From Burkholderiales bacterium (GTDB taxonomy: Bacteria; Pseudomonadota; Gammaproteobacteria; Burkholderiales; Burkholderiaceae_C), in the NCBI GenBank assembly GCA_016191995.1, contig JACPVA010000032.1, forward strand, positions 1 through 53,188: 53,188 nt of DNA, given 5' to 3'. Position numbers and translations under genes: made by a program. Shown in pieces: positions 35,635 to 44,253 of this stretch (position 1 is its first letter; each line of letters starts with the position of its first letter). The notes beneath the pieces are model-generated. The model was not told the origin of the DNA. It made no database searches and was given only the letters and a program-made list of their open reading frames with translations.

Positions 35635-37380
35635 TCAGCCCTTGGGCTCCTCGTGCATCTTCTTGAAATGCATCAGCCCGGGCGCCCACATATGCTTGAC
35701 GGGGTCGACGTCGACGTGGATCACCGCCGGGCCGCCGCTGTCGAGGGCGCGCGCGATCGCGGCGCGCAGCGCCTGCGGGTCCGACACCCGCTCGCCATGG
35801 GCGCCCATCGATCGCGCGAGCTGGTCGAACGCGATCTCGTGCAGGTCGGCCTTGATCGTCTCGTCGTCGTCGAGCTTCTTGAACAGCATCGTCTTGAACG
35901 GCCGCAGCATGAACTGCTGGTTCATCTTGACCATGCCCCATTGTTTGTCGGCCAGCACGATCCAGACCACCCGCGCCCTGGTGCGCACCGCGGTCTCGAC
36001 CTCCTGCGGGTGAAAGCCGAAAGCGCCGTCGCCGATGATGCAGCACACCGGCTCGCCAGGCCGCGCGTGCGCGGCGCCGATCGCCTGCGCCATGCCGGCG
36101 CCGAGCATGCCGAACTTGAAGGTCGACAGCACCCGGTTCGGCACCCTGGCCTGGTGGTGGAACATCGCCCACACGGCGGCGTTGCCGCCGTCGGCCACCA
36201 GCACCGTGCCGGGCGGGAACAGCTCGTCGCAGGCGGCGCCGATATGCGCCGGGTGCACCGGGGCGTTCATATCCTGCAGCGCCTTGTCCCAGCCGGCACG
36301 CTCGTCGGCGCGCGCCTTCTGGTAAGCGGCAGCGCGCTGGCGGCGCGCGTCCAGATTGGCCGGCGCGCGGCCGGCCAGCGCCTGCGCCAGCGCGCGCAGG
36401 AATTCGCCCGCGTCGGCCTGGATCGCCAGATCCGCCGGCTTGTTGAGCCCGATCATGGTCTCGTCGATATCGACCTGGACCGTGAACTGCTCGCTCGCGC
36501 GCCGCCAGTACGGCGGCTTGCCCCACCAGTCGGTCTCGCCGAGGCGCGATCCGACGACGAGCACCGTATCGGCCTCGTTGCGAACGCGGTGGTTCAGCGC
36601 CACATGCGGCATCGGGATCGCGAGCAGCGAAGTCTCGGGCAGCGCGCCGCGCGCGGCCCAGCTCGTCGTCACCGGCGCATGCAGCGCCTCGGCGACCGCC
36701 GCAAGGGCGTCGAAGGCCAGCGCGTGGACGACGCCGCTGCCGACGTGGATCATCGGCGCGGCCGCGGCGAGCAGCCGGTCGGCCGCCTGCGCGACCTGCT
36801 CCGGCCGCGGCGCCAGCGGCTCGACCCGCCGGTACTGGTGCGGCGCCCATTGCGGCAGCGGGTCGAAGCTGCCGTTCATGACCGTCTCCGGCACGTCCAG
36901 GTGGACGACGCCGGGGCGGCCCGCCCAGCACGCGCGCAGCGCCTTGCGCGCCAGCTCGGGAACGCGGTCGTAGGACGAGGCGGCGGCACTCCACTTGGCG
37001 ATGCGGCCGATCACGCCGGCCTGGTCGAAGCACTGGTAGGCGCCGCCGCGGTCGGGGTACATGATCTGCGGCCGCCGCGCGCTGGTGATCGCGAGCACCC
37101 GGTTGCCCTCGGCCTGCTCGACGACCAGCCCCGGCAGCAGGTTGGCGACACCGGGGCCGTTGCTCGCCATGCACACGCCCAGCCGCCCGGTCAGCCGCGC
37201 GTAGGCGCCGGCCATGTGCGCAGCGCAGGTCTCGTGGCGCGGGGTGACGATGTCGATGCCGAGCCGGTTCAGCGCCTCGTAGAAGCCGAAGTAGGTGCCG
37301 TCGATGATGCCGAAGACCTTCTCGACACCCTCGGCGTGCAGCATGCGGGCGAGCCATTCGCCGCCTCGTATCTTGGCCAT
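35635..37380 (-). CDS. Thiamine diphosphate-dependent enzyme (acetolactate synthase-like)
   Basis: A 581-residue three-domain ThDP enzyme. The Pyr domain has the activating Glu50 in RHETCAAHMAGAYAR and SNGPGVANLLPGL. The middle domain carries VHVGSGVV-like and GSRLGETDWWG segments. The PP domain has FGMLGAGMAQAIGAAHA and the cofactor motif beginning IGDGAF near residue 447. The usual NN at the end of the GDG motif reads AD here (VLADKQWGM); Asp could still bind Mg2+. It resembles acetolactate synthase or decarboxylase-type enzymes but not clearly any one of them, and no regulatory subunit is adjacent. First gene of a likely operon, divergent from an AraC-type regulator. Confidence 0.85.
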   Translation of the reverse strand: MAKIRGGEWLARMLHAEGVEKVFGIIDGTYFGFYEALNRLGIDIVTPRHETCAAHMAGAYARLTGRLGVCMASNGPGVANLLPGLVVEQAEGNRVLAITSARRPQIMYPDRGGAYQCFDQAGVIGRIAKWSAAASSYDRVPELARKALRACWAGRPGVVHLDVPETVMNGSFDPLPQWAPHQYRRVEPLAPRPEQVAQAADRLLAAAAPMIHVGSGVVHALAFDALAAVAEALHAPVTTSWAARGALPETSLLAIPMPHVALNHRVRNEADTVLVVGSRLGETDWWGKPPYWRRASEQFTVQVDIDETMIGLNKPADLAIQADAGEFLRALAQALAGRAPANLDARRQRAAAYQKARADERAGWDKALQDMNAPVHPAHIGAACDELFPPGTVLVADGGNAAVWAMFHHQARVPNRVLSTFKFGMLGAGMAQAIGAAHARPGEPVCCIIGDGAFGFHPQEVETAVRTRARVVWIVLADKQWGMVKMNQQFMLRPFKTMLFKKLDDDETIKADLHEIAFDQLARSMGAHGERVSDPQALRAAIARALDSGGPAVIHVDVDPVKHMWAPGLMHFKKMHEEPKG

Positions 37381-37502
37381 CGCGCGCGTCTCCTCGATCG
37401 GCGGCCGGCGTGGACGCCGGCCGGAGCTGAGCGCGCGAGCTTAGCCGCCGCGACGGCGCGGCGTCACCGGCCGGACGGGACGTGCGGCGGACAATACGGG
37501 AC

Positions 37503-38483
37503 ATGCAAAGCGTCGCGCGCGTCTTCTCGCAGGCGATCGTCCAGCTCGCCGAGCGCGACGGGCTGGTGCTGCCGGCGCCGCTGCTGGCGGCGGTACGCGG
37601 CGCGGCGCGCGTGCCGCTGGCCATGCAGGATGCGCTGTGGGAGGCGTTCTGCCGCGCCGGCGGCGCGCCGCTGCCGGGGCTGCGCGTGGGCCTGGCGCTG
37701 CAGGTCGCGCACCTCGACAGCGCCGGGCTGCAGCTCGTCGCATGCGAGACGCTGGGCGAGGCGCTGCAGGAGCTGGCCGAGGTCGCGCCGGCGATCGGCG
37801 AGGGCGGCGGCTTCGAGCTGCGGCGCGACGGCGCGCAGGCCCGGCTCGTCTACCGGCCGCGCATGGCGGTGCGCGTGCCCGAGCGTGTCGAGGCGGTGCT
37901 AGCCAGTGCGCTCAACCTGGCGCGCTGGGCCACCGGCGGGCGCTTCCAGGCCACGGGCCTCGGATTCGCGCACGCGCCGCTGGCACCGCGCGAGGCCTAC
38001 GCCGCGCTGCTCGACCTGCCGGTCGCCTTCGGCACCGCGTGCGACAGCCTGGACTTCGACCCCGACCAGCTCGCGCTGCCGCTGGTCGGCGCGAATGCCG
38101 AGCTGCGCGAGCACCTGCGCGCGCTGACCGCACGCACGCTGGCGGCGCTGGGCCGATCGAGCCTGGCCGCGAGTGTGCAGCGCCAGGTTCGCGCCGAGCC
38201 AGGCTGGGGGCGCGAGCGCGTCGCCGCCGCGCTCGGGATCAGCGGCCGGCACCTGGTGCGCCGGCTCGCCGAGGAGGGCTTGTCGTTCAAGGCGCTGCGC
38301 GAGTCGGTGCTCGACGAGATGGCGCGCGAGGCGCTCGCCGGCGCACGCCGTGTGGCCGAGATCGCCGAGCTGCTCGGCTTCGCCGACGAGGGCGGCTTCG
38401 TGCGCGCCTTCAGGCGCTGGCGCGGGACGACGCCGGCGCGCTGGCGGGCGGAGGAGGGGCTGCCGGCGCGGCGCGCTCGATGA
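37503..38483 (+). CDS. AraC-family transcriptional regulator
   Basis: A 326-residue regulator. The N-terminal ligand domain is of the arabinose-binding-like type found in OruR/ArgR-like AraC proteins (LRVGLALQVAHLDSAGLQLV, AGRLxxR-like YRPRMAVRVP). The last 95 residues form the double helix-turn-helix: VAAALGISGRHLVRRLAEEG and IAELLGFADEGGFVRAFRRW, then the GTTPARWR ending. It is transcribed away from the ThDP-enzyme operon with 122 bases between, so control of that operon is the natural guess. ATG 37503 is preferred; GTG 37482 is possible. Confidence 0.87.
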   Translation: MQSVARVFSQAIVQLAERDGLVLPAPLLAAVRGAARVPLAMQDALWEAFCRAGGAPLPGLRVGLALQVAHLDSAGLQLVACETLGEALQELAEVAPAIGEGGGFELRRDGAQARLVYRPRMAVRVPERVEAVLASALNLARWATGGRFQATGLGFAHAPLAPREAYAALLDLPVAFGTACDSLDFDPDQLALPLVGANAELREHLRALTARTLAALGRSSLAASVQRQVRAEPGWGRERVAAALGISGRHLVRRLAEEGLSFKALRESVLDEMAREALAGARRVAEIAELLGFADEGGFVRAFRRWRGTTPARWRAEEGLPARRAR

Positions 38484-38549
38484 TGCGGTGGCGCGGCGCC
38501 ATGCGCGGCCGGCCGAGACGATGCGCGCGGTGGCGATCCGGATCGCGCT

Positions 38550-39761
38550 TCAGCCTGCGCGCATCGCCTCGATGCGGCCAAGGCAGCGCTGGTGGCGCGT
38601 CTGGACGCGGTCGGCGAACCAGGCAGTGGTGAGCTTGCGCGTGAACTTCGGGCTCTTCAGGTCGATGCGCGGCACGACGGCGCGCGGCATTGCCTTGCCG
38701 GCGAGCCGGTCGGCGAGCGCGAAGATGCGCTGCCAGGTCGCGCTGCGCGCCAGGTCGGCGGCGTTGCCGCGTGCCAGGTCGCGCCGGATCGCGGCCTCGC
38801 TGAGCCCGATCCGGTCGGCCAGCGCATAGGCGGCGCGCTCGGTCTGGCCGGGGCCGCTGGCGCCGGGGCCGGGCAGCAGGTCGCCGTCCAGCGCCAGCTC
38901 GATGTCGCTGAGGACGGCGATCGCGCTCTGCAGCGCGGCGTTGCGGCTCGCGTAGGGGCCGGCGTTGAAGTCGGCGAAGCGGTAGATCATGCGGTCGTAG
39001 GCCGCCTGGTAGTCCAGCAGGTGCGCGGCGCCGAAGTACAGCCCGCCGTGGCGCGTGAAGACCTCGCGCCGGATCGACTGCGCGACCGGGTAGGGGTAGG
39101 GGCGGCGCTGGGCGTGCGACTCGGCGAAATCGATGCCGACCTGCATCGGCCCGCCGGTGCGCACCGGGTTGTGGCCGGCGAGCAGCCGCCGGCCCAGCGG
39201 CACCATGTCGATGAAGTCCTCGTACAACTCGCTGAGCTCGCGCTCGGTGCGCACGGCGTCGAGCCGCTCGGCGTAGCTGCGGCCGTCGCCCGACAGCAGC
39301 GCCAGCGCCGCGCGCAACGCCAGCGACGGGATGCCGATCGCATCGGCGCGGCGGTCGATCTCGTCGCGCGCGATCTGCGCCAGCTTCGGCACCTCGGGGT
39401 CGGCGCGGTAGCCCGATTCCTGCTCGGTCACCGCCATCACCGCGCACAGGTGCTCGGGCGTAGCCGGAAGCGCGAGGGTGACGAGGGCCATGTGGATGTC
39501 GGCGGCCCAGCCGGCGCGGTCCTGCAGCGAGGCGGGCAGCAGCCGCTCGACGGTGGCGCGCGCCTCGGCCGGCGCCATGCCGACGGGCGCGGCGGGCGGG
39601 CCGGACGGCATCGCGCAGCCGGCCGCGAGCGCGGCGGCGATGCAGGCGGCGGCGGTGGTCTCGCGGCCGCGGTGCGGTGCGCAGCCCGACCGCGCCGGCG
39701 TCGCGGCGGCGCTGGGTGCCGGCGCGCGGCCGCAGGCATCTCGCGGGGTCGGGCTCGACAT
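38550..39761 (-). CDS. DUF1615 lipoprotein
   Basis: A 403-residue DUF1615 protein. A hydrophobic stretch ending in the lipobox LAAGC (about residue 49) suggests a lipoprotein, although the n-region before it is long. The body has VTEQESGYRADPEVPKLAQI, a lysozyme-like ExSGY pattern, then GLYFGAAHLLDYQAAYDRMI, YRFADFNAGPYASRNAAL and LKSPKFTRKLTTAWFADRV. The resemblance to lytic transglycosylases suggests cell-wall binding or cleavage, not demonstrated to my knowledge. Start ATG 39761 has no ribosome-binding site. It converges with the AraC gene. Confidence 0.83.
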   Translation of the reverse strand: MSSPTPRDACGRAPAPSAAATPARSGCAPHRGRETTAAACIAAALAAGCAMPSGPPAAPVGMAPAEARATVERLLPASLQDRAGWAADIHMALVTLALPATPEHLCAVMAVTEQESGYRADPEVPKLAQIARDEIDRRADAIGIPSLALRAALALLSGDGRSYAERLDAVRTERELSELYEDFIDMVPLGRRLLAGHNPVRTGGPMQVGIDFAESHAQRRPYPYPVAQSIRREVFTRHGGLYFGAAHLLDYQAAYDRMIYRFADFNAGPYASRNAALQSAIAVLSDIELALDGDLLPGPGASGPGQTERAAYALADRIGLSEAAIRRDLARGNAADLARSATWQRIFALADRLAGKAMPRAVVPRIDLKSPKFTRKLTTAWFADRVQTRHQRCLGRIEAMRAG

Positions 39762-39883
39762 CGGGCGGGGCGGATCGTTGGCGGGTCGCGGGTGCGTCGG
39801 CCGGCAGGCGCCGCGTCGGCCGCGGGCGAGGTCCGACGAGGGGGGCGCCGGGCCGGCGCGCGGCAGCGGAGTATGCTCGCGCC

Positions 39884-40108
39884 GTGGCCAAGAAATTTCC
39901 CGCCTCGCCGGCCCACCCCGAGCGCTTGTGCTGGGGCTGCGACCTGTACTGCCCGGCCGACTCGATGCGTTGTGGCAACGGCTCGGTTCGCACGCCGCAT
40001 CCGGCCGAGCTGTTCGGCGAGGACTGGCTGCAATGGGCCAACGAGCAGGCCGAGGACGCCGCGGCGCGTTCGGCCGCCGACGCGGCAGGCGAGCCTGGGC
40101 GCGATTGA
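39884..40108 (+). CDS. DUF3079 small Cys-rich protein
   Basis: A 74-residue protein that matches DUF3079: KKFPASPAHPERLCWGCDLY, CPADSMRCGNGSVRTPHP and ELFGEDWLQW. Four cysteines in a CxxC...C...C pattern may bind zinc. The GTG at 39884 gives the family start (MAKKFP). The last 20 residues, Ala/Glu-rich, look like a variable tail. Function unknown. It converges with scpB downstream. Confidence 0.85.
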   Translation: MAKKFPASPAHPERLCWGCDLYCPADSMRCGNGSVRTPHPAELFGEDWLQWANEQAEDAAARSAADAAGEPGRD

Positions 40109-40147
40109 CGGCGGCCGAGCGCGACCGAGGGCGCCCGGCCGCGCGGC

Positions 40148-40927
40148 TCACTCGCCGCGGAACTGCGGCGCGCGCTTTTCCTTGAAGGCGCGGATGCCTT
40201 CGCGGTAGTCGTGGCTGTCGTAGACGACGCGGCGCAGCCCCTGGATGCGCTCGAATCCCTGCGGCGACATCGGGTGCGCGCCGGCCAGGATGCGCAGCTG
40301 CTCCTTCATGACCGCGATCGACAGCGGGGCGAGCGCGGCGATGCCGCCGGCGAGCTCGGCGGTGAAGGCCTCGATCTCGTCCGCGGGCACGACATAGTTG
40401 ACGATGCCGAGCTGCTCGGCACGCGCCGCGCCCATCGGCCGCGCGGTGAAGGCCAGCTCCTTGACCGCGCGCAGGCTGCCGGCGTTGAGGAAGGTCAGCA
40501 TGCCGCTGACGTTGTACGGCACGCCGAGCTTGGCCGGCGTGACGGCGAAGCTGGCGTCGGGGGTGGCGACGATGAGGTCGCAGGCGAAGACGGTCTCGGT
40601 CGCGCCGCCCCAGACCGTGCCCTCGATCATCGCGATCACCGGCGCCGGGAACAGCTCGATGCGCCGCACCAGGTGGCGCAGCGGGTCGTCCCAGCCGAGC
40701 GGGTCGCGGCGCGACTCGGGCAGCTCGCCGACATCGTGCCCCGCGGACCAGACGCGGGCGCCCTGCTGCGCGCGCAGGATCACCACGCGCGCCTTGGCGG
40801 CCTCGAAGCGTTCGAGCGCGGCGATGACGGCACCGACCAGATCGGCGCTGAGCGCATTGCGCCGCTCGGGGTGGTCGAGCGTGATCGTTCCCACGCCGGC
40901 CTGCAGCGTGTCGCGTACATGGTCCAT
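40148..40927 (-). CDS. scpB: Methylmalonyl-CoA decarboxylase
   Basis: A 259-residue crotonase-fold protein that aligns closely with E. coli ScpB (YgfG), which turns methylmalonyl-CoA into propionyl-CoA. Seen: SAGHDVGELPESRRDPLGWD, DPLRHLVRRIELFPAPVIAM, EGTVWGGATETVFACDLIVA (oxyanion hole), VTPAKLGVPYNVSGM, GFERIQGLRRVVYDSHDYRE and FKEKRAPQF. The ATG at 40927 has GGAG seven bases upstream. It lies downstream of the TRAP transporter genes on the same strand, separated by a large palindrome. A link to dicarboxylate or propionate use is plausible but not shown. Confidence 0.92.
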   Translation of the reverse strand: MDHVRDTLQAGVGTITLDHPERRNALSADLVGAVIAALERFEAAKARVVILRAQQGARVWSAGHDVGELPESRRDPLGWDDPLRHLVRRIELFPAPVIAMIEGTVWGGATETVFACDLIVATPDASFAVTPAKLGVPYNVSGMLTFLNAGSLRAVKELAFTARPMGAARAEQLGIVNYVVPADEIEAFTAELAGGIAALAPLSIAVMKEQLRILAGAHPMSPQGFERIQGLRRVVYDSHDYREGIRAFKEKRAPQFRGE

Positions 40928-40944
40928 CGCTGGCTCCAAGTGGT

Positions 40945-40991
40945 GGGGTCAGGTCCCGCGTTCCGCCATGCGGAACGCGGGACCTGACCCC
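40945..40991. repeat. 47-bp REP-like perfect palindrome
   Basis: Two 22-base perfectly complementary arms around the loop CAT, flanked by GGGGTCAGGTCCC at the left and GGGACCTGACCCC at the right. The GGGGTCAGGTC end is a motif I recall from REP/BIME elements moved by RAYT (IS200-like) transposases in proteobacteria. It sits nine bases past the dctM stop and 17 bases before the scpB start, where it could also end transcription or stabilise mRNA. Confidence 0.8.
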
Positions 40992-40999
40992 GAGGCGGG

Positions 41000-42283
41000 C
41001 TACATCATTCCCAGCATGCGCGGCAGCCAGAGCGTCAGCGGCGGCCAGTAGGTGATGATGACGAGGAAAATCAGCATCGTCAGCAGCCAGGGCCAGACCG
41101 CGACCGTCATCTCCGACAGACCGAGCTTGCTGATGCCGCTGGCGACGTAGAGGTTCAGCCCCACCGGCGGGGTGATCATCCCGATCTCCATGTTGACGGT
41201 GATCATGACGCCGAAGTGGACCGGGTCGATGCCGAGCTTCATCGCGATCGGGAACAGGATCGGCGCCGTGATCAGGATGATCGACGACGGCTCCATGAAG
41301 TTGCCCATGACCAGCAGCAGGATGTTGACCGCCAGCAGGAAGCCGATCACGCCGAGCCCGCTGGCCAGCAGCCACTCGGAGATCGCCTGCGGGATATTCT
41401 CGTGCGTCAGCAGGAACGAGAACAGCACCGCGTTCGTGATGATGTACAGCAGCATCGCGCTCATGTTGGCCGACGCCAGCAGCGTCCTGGGCACGTCGCG
41501 CAGCCGCAGGTCCCTGTACACGAAGACGGCGATGAAGAAGGCGTAGACCGCGCTCATCGCCGCCGCCTCGGTCGGCGTGAAGATGCCCGAGTAGATCCCG
41601 CCCATGACGACGACGATCAGCAGCAGGCCCCAGATCGACTGCCGCAGCGCCTGCACCCGCTCGCCCCAGTTGGCGCGCTTCTCGCGCGGGTAGCCGCCGC
41701 GGCGCGCGCGCCAGTAGGTCGTGAACATCAGCATCGCCGCCAGCACCAGCCCGGGCACGACGCCGGCCATGAAGAGCGCGCCGATCGAGCTGTTGGTCGA
41801 CACCGCGTACATCACCATCACGATCGACGGCGGGATCAGGATCCCGAGCCCGCCGGCCGACGCGACGACGCCGGCGCCGAAGCGCATCGGGTAGCCGGCC
41901 TTGACCATCGCCGGCAGCAGGATCGACCCGACCGCGACCACCGTCGCCGGGCTCGACCCCGACACGGCGGCGAACAGCGCGCAGGCGACCACCGCACCCA
42001 GCCCGAGCCCTCCCGGCCAATGGCCGACGAGCGAGGTCGCGAAGCGGATCATCCGCTTGGCCACCCCGCCGTGGGTGAGGAAGTTGCCGGCCAGGATGAA
42101 GAACGGGATCGCCATGATCTCGAACTTCTCGATCCCGGTGAACAGCTTGAGCGCGACCGACTCGACCGGCACCTCGGTGAAGAAGAACAGGAACGACAGT
42201 ACCGTCAGGCCGAGCGAGATCGACACCGGCATGCCGGTGAGCATCAGCGCGGCCAGCAGCACGAAGATGATGATGGCGTTCAT
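41000..42283 (-). CDS. dctM: TRAP transporter large permease DctM
   Basis: A 427-residue large membrane subunit of a TRAP transporter, with about twelve hydrophobic segments: VSISLGLTVLSFLFFFTEVP, FFILAGNFLTHGGVAKRMIR, AAVSGSSPATVVAVGSILLP, GTLIPPS-like GILIPPSIVMVMYAVSTNSS, FTPTEAAAMSAVYAFF and ITPPVGLNLYVASGI. It imports an organic acid with Na+ together with DctQ and the binding protein. Its ATG overlaps the dctQ stop by four bases (ATGA). Confidence 0.94.
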   Translation of the reverse strand: MNAIIIFVLLAALMLTGMPVSISLGLTVLSFLFFFTEVPVESVALKLFTGIEKFEIMAIPFFILAGNFLTHGGVAKRMIRFATSLVGHWPGGLGLGAVVACALFAAVSGSSPATVVAVGSILLPAMVKAGYPMRFGAGVVASAGGLGILIPPSIVMVMYAVSTNSSIGALFMAGVVPGLVLAAMLMFTTYWRARRGGYPREKRANWGERVQALRQSIWGLLLIVVVMGGIYSGIFTPTEAAAMSAVYAFFIAVFVYRDLRLRDVPRTLLASANMSAMLLYIITNAVLFSFLLTHENIPQAISEWLLASGLGVIGFLLAVNILLLVMGNFMEPSSIILITAPILFPIAMKLGIDPVHFGVMITVNMEIGMITPPVGLNLYVASGISKLGLSEMTVAVWPWLLTMLIFLVIITYWPPLTLWLPRMLGMM

Positions 42284-42966
42284 GCCCGGCCTCCCCGGTT
42301 GTCGTCGCGGTCGCTCGGATGCAGGTTGTCGTCCAGGCGGAATTCGAGGTCCTCGTCACCGGGCGCCAGCGGGGTCTTCTCGTCGACGCCCTCGACATGG
42401 CCGTGGTCGTGGTGCGGCAGCTCGCCGGTGCGCAGGAAGGCGACGCACACCTGGAGGAAGCGGAAGCACATCAGGTAGGAGCCGAACGGCACCGCGCAGT
42501 AGACGATCCAGGTCGGCCACTCGAGGTCGGGCGTGGTCGGGCCCTCGTACAGCTCGCCGGTGTCGATCCCGAGCGCGTTGAAGACTGCGTAATGGGCGCC
42601 GTTCTCCCACACGAAGGCCGCCCCCAGCGTGCCGACGATGCCGGTGAACAGCGCGCCGGCGAGCAGCCCGAAGACGATGAACTTGGACCGCAGCGGCATC
42701 TGCATGCGGTTGATCAGCACGTCCACGCCGACGTGGATGCCGGTGCGCACGCCGTAGGCGGCGCCGAACTTGGCCATCCAGACGAACATGATGATGCACA
42801 GCTCCTGCGCCCAGCCCAGGTTCTGCGCCAGCAGCCAGTCCTGCACGCCGGGGATCGCGAGCCCCGAGGCGTAGCGGTGCGCGACGGCGACGAAGATGAT
42901 CAGCGTCGCCGCGCCGATGAGGAAGGTGACGAGCCACTCCTCGAGATGGTCCAGAGCCTTGAGCAT
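42280..42966 (-). CDS. dctQ: TRAP transporter small permease DctQ
   Basis: A 228-residue small membrane subunit with four hydrophobic segments (LVTFLIGAATLIIFVAVAHR, ELCIIMFVWMAKFGAAYGVR, FIVFGLLAGALFTGIVGTLG, WIVYCAVPFGSYLMCFRFLQ). The EL..I..F.W motif is typical of DctQ. It has a longer than usual hydrophilic, His/Asp-rich C-terminus (HHDHGHVEGVDEKTP). It overlaps dctM by four bases and lies 121 bases after dctP. Confidence 0.92.
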   Translation of the reverse strand: MLKALDHLEEWLVTFLIGAATLIIFVAVAHRYASGLAIPGVQDWLLAQNLGWAQELCIIMFVWMAKFGAAYGVRTGIHVGVDVLINRMQMPLRSKFIVFGLLAGALFTGIVGTLGAAFVWENGAHYAVFNALGIDTGELYEGPTTPDLEWPTWIVYCAVPFGSYLMCFRFLQVCVAFLRTGELPHHDHGHVEGVDEKTPLAPGDEDLEFRLDDNLHPSDRDDNRGGRA

Positions 42967-43019
42967 CGCGGGGTCTCCTGCGTGGCGGGGGCGCGCCGGG
43001 CGCGCCCTCGGGTGGCGGC

Positions 43020-43043
43020 GCCGGCGGCCCTGCAGCCGCCGGC
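43020..43043 (-). promoter_or_regulatory. Stem-loop between dctP and dctQ
   Basis: Perfect inverted repeat GCCGGCGGC-CCTGCA-GCCGCCGGC in the gap after dctP. Such hairpins in transporter operons often leave more binding protein than permease by stabilising or attenuating the message. No T-run follows, so it is not a plain terminator. Confidence 0.5.
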
Positions 43044-43087
43044 ATCGCGCGTCGCCTCAGCGCACAGCGCCTCGGCGCATCAGGGCG

Positions 43088-44092
43088 TCAGAGCTTGGCC
43101 GGGTCGAAGCCGGTGGCCTTGTAGACCGTGTCGATCGTCTCCTTGCCGATGCGCGAGGTCATCTCCTCATGCGTCTTGACCATCGCCTTCTTCAGCGCCG
43201 TGCGCTCGGCGGCGGTCGGCGTGTAGACCTCGGTCTTGCCGGCGGCCTTGACCTTCGCCAGCGCCGAGTCGTTCTCCTCGCGGGCGATCTTGTTGGCGTA
43301 CTCGGTGGCCTCCTTCATCGCCTGTTCCAGCTGGCCGCGCACGTCGGCCGGCAGCCCGTCCCAGAACTTCTTGTTCGTGATCACGGCGTAGCCGAGGTAG
43401 CCGTGATCCGTCAGCGTCATGTGCTTCTGCACCTCGTGCATCTTCTGCGTGTAGAGGTTGGAGTGCGGGTTCTCGGTGCCGTCGACGACCCCGGTCTGCA
43501 GCGCCTGGTAGACCTCGGAGAACGCCATCACCTGCGGGATCGCGCCGACCGAGCGCATCTGCGCCTCCAGCACCTTGCTCGACTGGATGCGCATCTTCAG
43601 GCCCTTGAAATCCTCGGGCTTGCGCAGCGGCTTGTTGGCCGAGAAGGACTTGAAGCCGTTGTCCCAGAACGCCAGGCCCTTGATGCCCTTGGCCTCGAGC
43701 TTGCCGAGCAGCATCTGGCCGACCGGGCCGGTCGTGACCTTGTGCAGCTCGTCGGCGTTGTCGAAGATGAACGGCAGGTCGAAGACCTCGAACTCGCGCG
43801 CGCCGAGCGGGCCGAACTTGGCCAGCGACGGTGCGAGCAGCTGCACCGCGCCGATCTGCAGTGCCTCCATCTCCTCCTTGTCCTTGTACAGCGTGCTGTT
43901 CGGGTAGACCTCGACCTTGACCTTGCCGCCGGTGAGCTCGCCGGCGCGCTGGGCGAAGAAGTCGCTCGCCTTGCCCTTGGGCGTGTCCTTGGCGACGACA
44001 TGGCTGAACTTGAGGACCAGCGGCTGCTGCGCGGCGGCGGCAATCGCGAAGCCGGCGCTGACCAGGGCGACGAGGATGTGACGCAGTTTCAC
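43088..44092 (-). CDS. dctP: TRAP transporter substrate-binding protein DctP
   Basis: A 334-residue periplasmic binding protein. The signal peptide is KLRHILVALVSAGFAIAAAA, cleaved near AAQQ. Core motifs are LKFSHVVAKDTPKGKASDFF, VEVYPNSTLYKDKEEMEALQ, FEVFDLPFIFDNADEL, the ligand arginine region KMRIQSSKVLEAQMRSVGA, FSEVYQALQTGVVDGTENPH and HGYLGYAVITNKKFWDGLP. The pattern fits binders of C4-dicarboxylates or related acids. The GTG at 44092 follows AGGAGCCCGTCCC; longer starts add unrelated sequence. First gene of the TRAP operon. Confidence 0.93.
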   Translation of the reverse strand: MKLRHILVALVSAGFAIAAAAQQPLVLKFSHVVAKDTPKGKASDFFAQRAGELTGGKVKVEVYPNSTLYKDKEEMEALQIGAVQLLAPSLAKFGPLGAREFEVFDLPFIFDNADELHKVTTGPVGQMLLGKLEAKGIKGLAFWDNGFKSFSANKPLRKPEDFKGLKMRIQSSKVLEAQMRSVGAIPQVMAFSEVYQALQTGVVDGTENPHSNLYTQKMHEVQKHMTLTDHGYLGYAVITNKKFWDGLPADVRGQLEQAMKEATEYANKIAREENDSALAKVKAAGKTEVYTPTAAERTALKKAMVKTHEEMTSRIGKETIDTVYKATGFDPAKL

Positions 44093-44253
44093 GGGACGGG
44101 CTCCTGAAGGGGGTGAAGGTGGATGCGTGGCGGCGCGGATGGCACCGGCGGGTCGAATCCTTGCACCCCCGGTGGAAATTGCCATTGTGGGTATCCACAT
44201 GATCCGACCCTGCCCCGACGCGGCTCAGCTACCGCCAGCGGTATCGACGTCGG

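Noticed and set aside
35635..37380. ThDP enzyme as sulfoacetaldehyde acetyltransferase (Xsc), suggested by the TauE/SafE gene
   Set aside because: The N-terminal and cofactor-region sequence differs clearly from Xsc as I remember it, and no pta or other sulfonate genes are adjacent.
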